Positions 15,841-16,575 of a DNA stretch of 16,575 nt are shown one piece after another (position 1 is the first letter of the stretch; each line of letters starts with the position of its first letter). This stretch comes from Anaerolineaceae bacterium. GTDB taxonomy: Bacteria; Chloroflexota; Anaerolineae; Anaerolineales; Anaerolineaceae. The stretch is from the NCBI GenBank assembly GCA_021107195.1, contig JAIOTF010000031.1, positions 1 to 16,575 of the forward strand, in the 5' to 3' direction. Position numbers and translations under genes: made by a program. Under the pieces are notes generated by a model that saw only the letters and a list, made by a program, of their open reading frames with translations, was not told the origin of the DNA and did not search any database.

Positions 15841-15883
15841 ACAGCCAAATAGTTCGCATAGCCATTACAAACCAATGCGATAA
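15827..15883 (+). CDS. Possible 18-residue small protein overlapping the transporter stop
   Basis: An ATG at 15827 opens an 18-codon frame ending TAA at 15883, a hydrophilic, basic peptide (MGKDKQPNSSHSHYKPMR). GGAGAG sits 5 bases before the ATG, and the frame overlaps the last codons of the transporter gene, which would favour translational coupling. There is no family match I can name. Its length makes chance occurrence possible; the well-placed ribosome-binding site is the main support. Confidence 0.3.
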   Translation: MGKDKQPNSSHSHYKPMR

Positions 15884-15894
15884 ATGGATGTTGC

Positions 15895-15916
15895 ACAAAA
15901 ACCGCCGGCGTTTTGT
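15895..15916 (-). terminator. Weak candidate terminator between the transporter region and ndk
   Basis: ACAAAA (15895-15900) pairs with TTTTGT (15911-15916) around a GC-rich palindromic centre (CGCCGGCG), giving an 8-base-pair hairpin with a 2-base bulge. On the minus strand it ends in T residues, 15 bases after the ndk stop. It could serve both convergent transcripts, but stability is doubtful. Confidence 0.35.
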
Positions 15917-15930
15917 ACTGGGGAACTTAT

Positions 15931-16389
15931 TTAACCATTCAAGAAAAATGCCCAGCGGTCTGTGCTGCGATCCCACTCAATTACTTCGTCTTCGCCGAAC
16001 CACAAGGCGATTTCCTGTGCCCCGTTTTCGACAGAGTCGGAAGCGTGAGTCAGGTTGCGCTCTGGAACCAAGCCAAAGTCATGCCTCACACTACCTGGGG
16101 CCGCCTCAGCCGGATTGGTTTTACCCATAGTCTGGCGCACAATAGCGATTGCATTTGGGCCTTGCCAAACTGTTGCCATGACTGGTGCTGAAGTGATATG
16201 CTGAATCAGCGAATCGTAAAAAGGCTTTCCCTTGTGGATGGCATAGTGTTTTTCTGCAAAGGGGCGGTCAACCGAAACGCGCTTTGCGGCCACAAGTTTT
16301 AAGCCGCGTTTTTCAAGGCGTGAGATGATTTCTCCAATAAGCCCGCGTTGAACGCCATCGGGTTTGATCAATACCAATGTGTTTTCCAT
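15931..16389 (-). CDS. ndk: Nucleoside diphosphate kinase
   Basis: 152 residues, normal for the bacterial enzyme. It starts ENTLVLIKPDGVQRGLIGEI with Lys9. It continues with KGKPFYDSLIQHI, then VRQTMGKTNPAEAAPGSVR with Arg85, Thr91 and Arg102, then RNLTHASDSVENGAQEIALWF, where His115 is the phospho-histidine. It moves the gamma phosphate between nucleoside triphosphates and diphosphates through that histidine in the cytoplasm. Two positions differ from the commonest family form (RHDFG for RGDFG and HASDS for HGSDS), but all catalytic residues are present. GGAGG lies 5 bases before the ATG. It follows a TPR gene by 24 bases, probably in one operon. Confidence 0.96.
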   Translation of the reverse strand: MENTLVLIKPDGVQRGLIGEIISRLEKRGLKLVAAKRVSVDRPFAEKHYAIHKGKPFYDSLIQHITSAPVMATVWQGPNAIAIVRQTMGKTNPAEAAPGSVRHDFGLVPERNLTHASDSVENGAQEIALWFGEDEVIEWDRSTDRWAFFLNG

Positions 16390-16413
16390 GAAAGCCTCCA
16401 GGCATGTATGGTT

Positions 16414-16575
16414 TCAGCGCAGCAATTCTTCAGCCTTTGAGTAGGCCGATAATGCGCTTTGCAGTTCCTTCTTTTGCATGTAAGCATCGCCCAGGGTCAA
16501 CCATAAAACCGTGTCGACAGGGTGGCGAATTAAAGCGTCGTTGAGGTCTACGATCACAGAATCCAATAGATCTTC
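16414..16575 (-). CDS. TPR-repeat protein, C-terminal end only
   Basis: 53 residues ending in a TGA at 16414, open to the right edge of the window. The segment from HPVDTVLWLTLGDAYMQKKE to LSAYSKAEELLR is a recognisable tetratricopeptide repeat: W and L-G-AY in helix A, A-AYSKAEEL in helix B. The rest of the protein is outside the window, so its function and full architecture cannot be judged. It is transcribed towards ndk with a 24-base gap. Confidence 0.75.
   Translation of the reverse strand, partial: EDLLDSVIVDLNDALIRHPVDTVLWLTLGDAYMQKKELQSALSAYSKAEELLR

Overview
The window looks like a piece of a Chloroflexota chromosome, probably class Anaerolineae. The grounds are a single-pass surface protein with a Pro/Thr (TPT) spacer and golvesin-like domains, a cluster of GAF sensors carrying the NPLLPETRSELALP-type signature and the C-terminal tail common in that phylum, a split XdhC pair, and an ANKH/MATE-like transporter. 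This placement is inferred from protein character only; there is no rRNA gene. Gene density is high and no gap between genes exceeds 300 bases. No tRNA, rRNA, CRISPR array, insertion sequence or phage gene was seen.

Region 1 (1-9067, minus strand) is one long signalling operon. In transcription order it has two single-domain CheY-like receivers (8687-9067 and 8241-8642), a soluble five-GAF plus PAS protein (5081-8227), two paralogous six-helix membrane proteins with GAF domains (3393-5084 and 1654-3396), and a membrane protein with an extracellular Cache sensor that enters HAMP and runs off the left edge. Spacing is tight: two ATGA overlaps and gaps of 12 and 13 bases. None of the complete genes carries a histidine kinase, cyclase, phosphodiesterase or methyl-accepting output domain. 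The operon is sensors plus receivers, with any kinase encoded elsewhere or in the unseen end of the first gene. The second receiver appears to start at a rare ATT codon.

Region 2 (9351-10416, plus strand) is a two-gene XdhC/CoxI unit, divergent from the signalling operon. The small first gene keeps both cysteine motifs; the second has the Rossmann domain but has lost them. No molybdenum hydroxylase gene is visible. It converges on a CBS-CBS-ACT protein (10471-11124, minus) across a strong hairpin terminator.

Region 3 (11290-14388, minus) has a probable two-gene operon, an aspartate/glutamate racemase of the Thr/Cys type followed by the TPT/golvesin surface protein, driven by a near-consensus promoter. 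Upstream of it lies a tRNA-dihydrouridine synthase (dus) with its own promoter.

Region 4 (14495-16575) has an ANKH/MATE-like 12-helix transporter (plus) broken by a one-base frameshift in a GGGG run, a possible 18-residue small ORF overlapping its end, nucleoside diphosphate kinase (ndk, minus), and the C-terminal end of a TPR protein.
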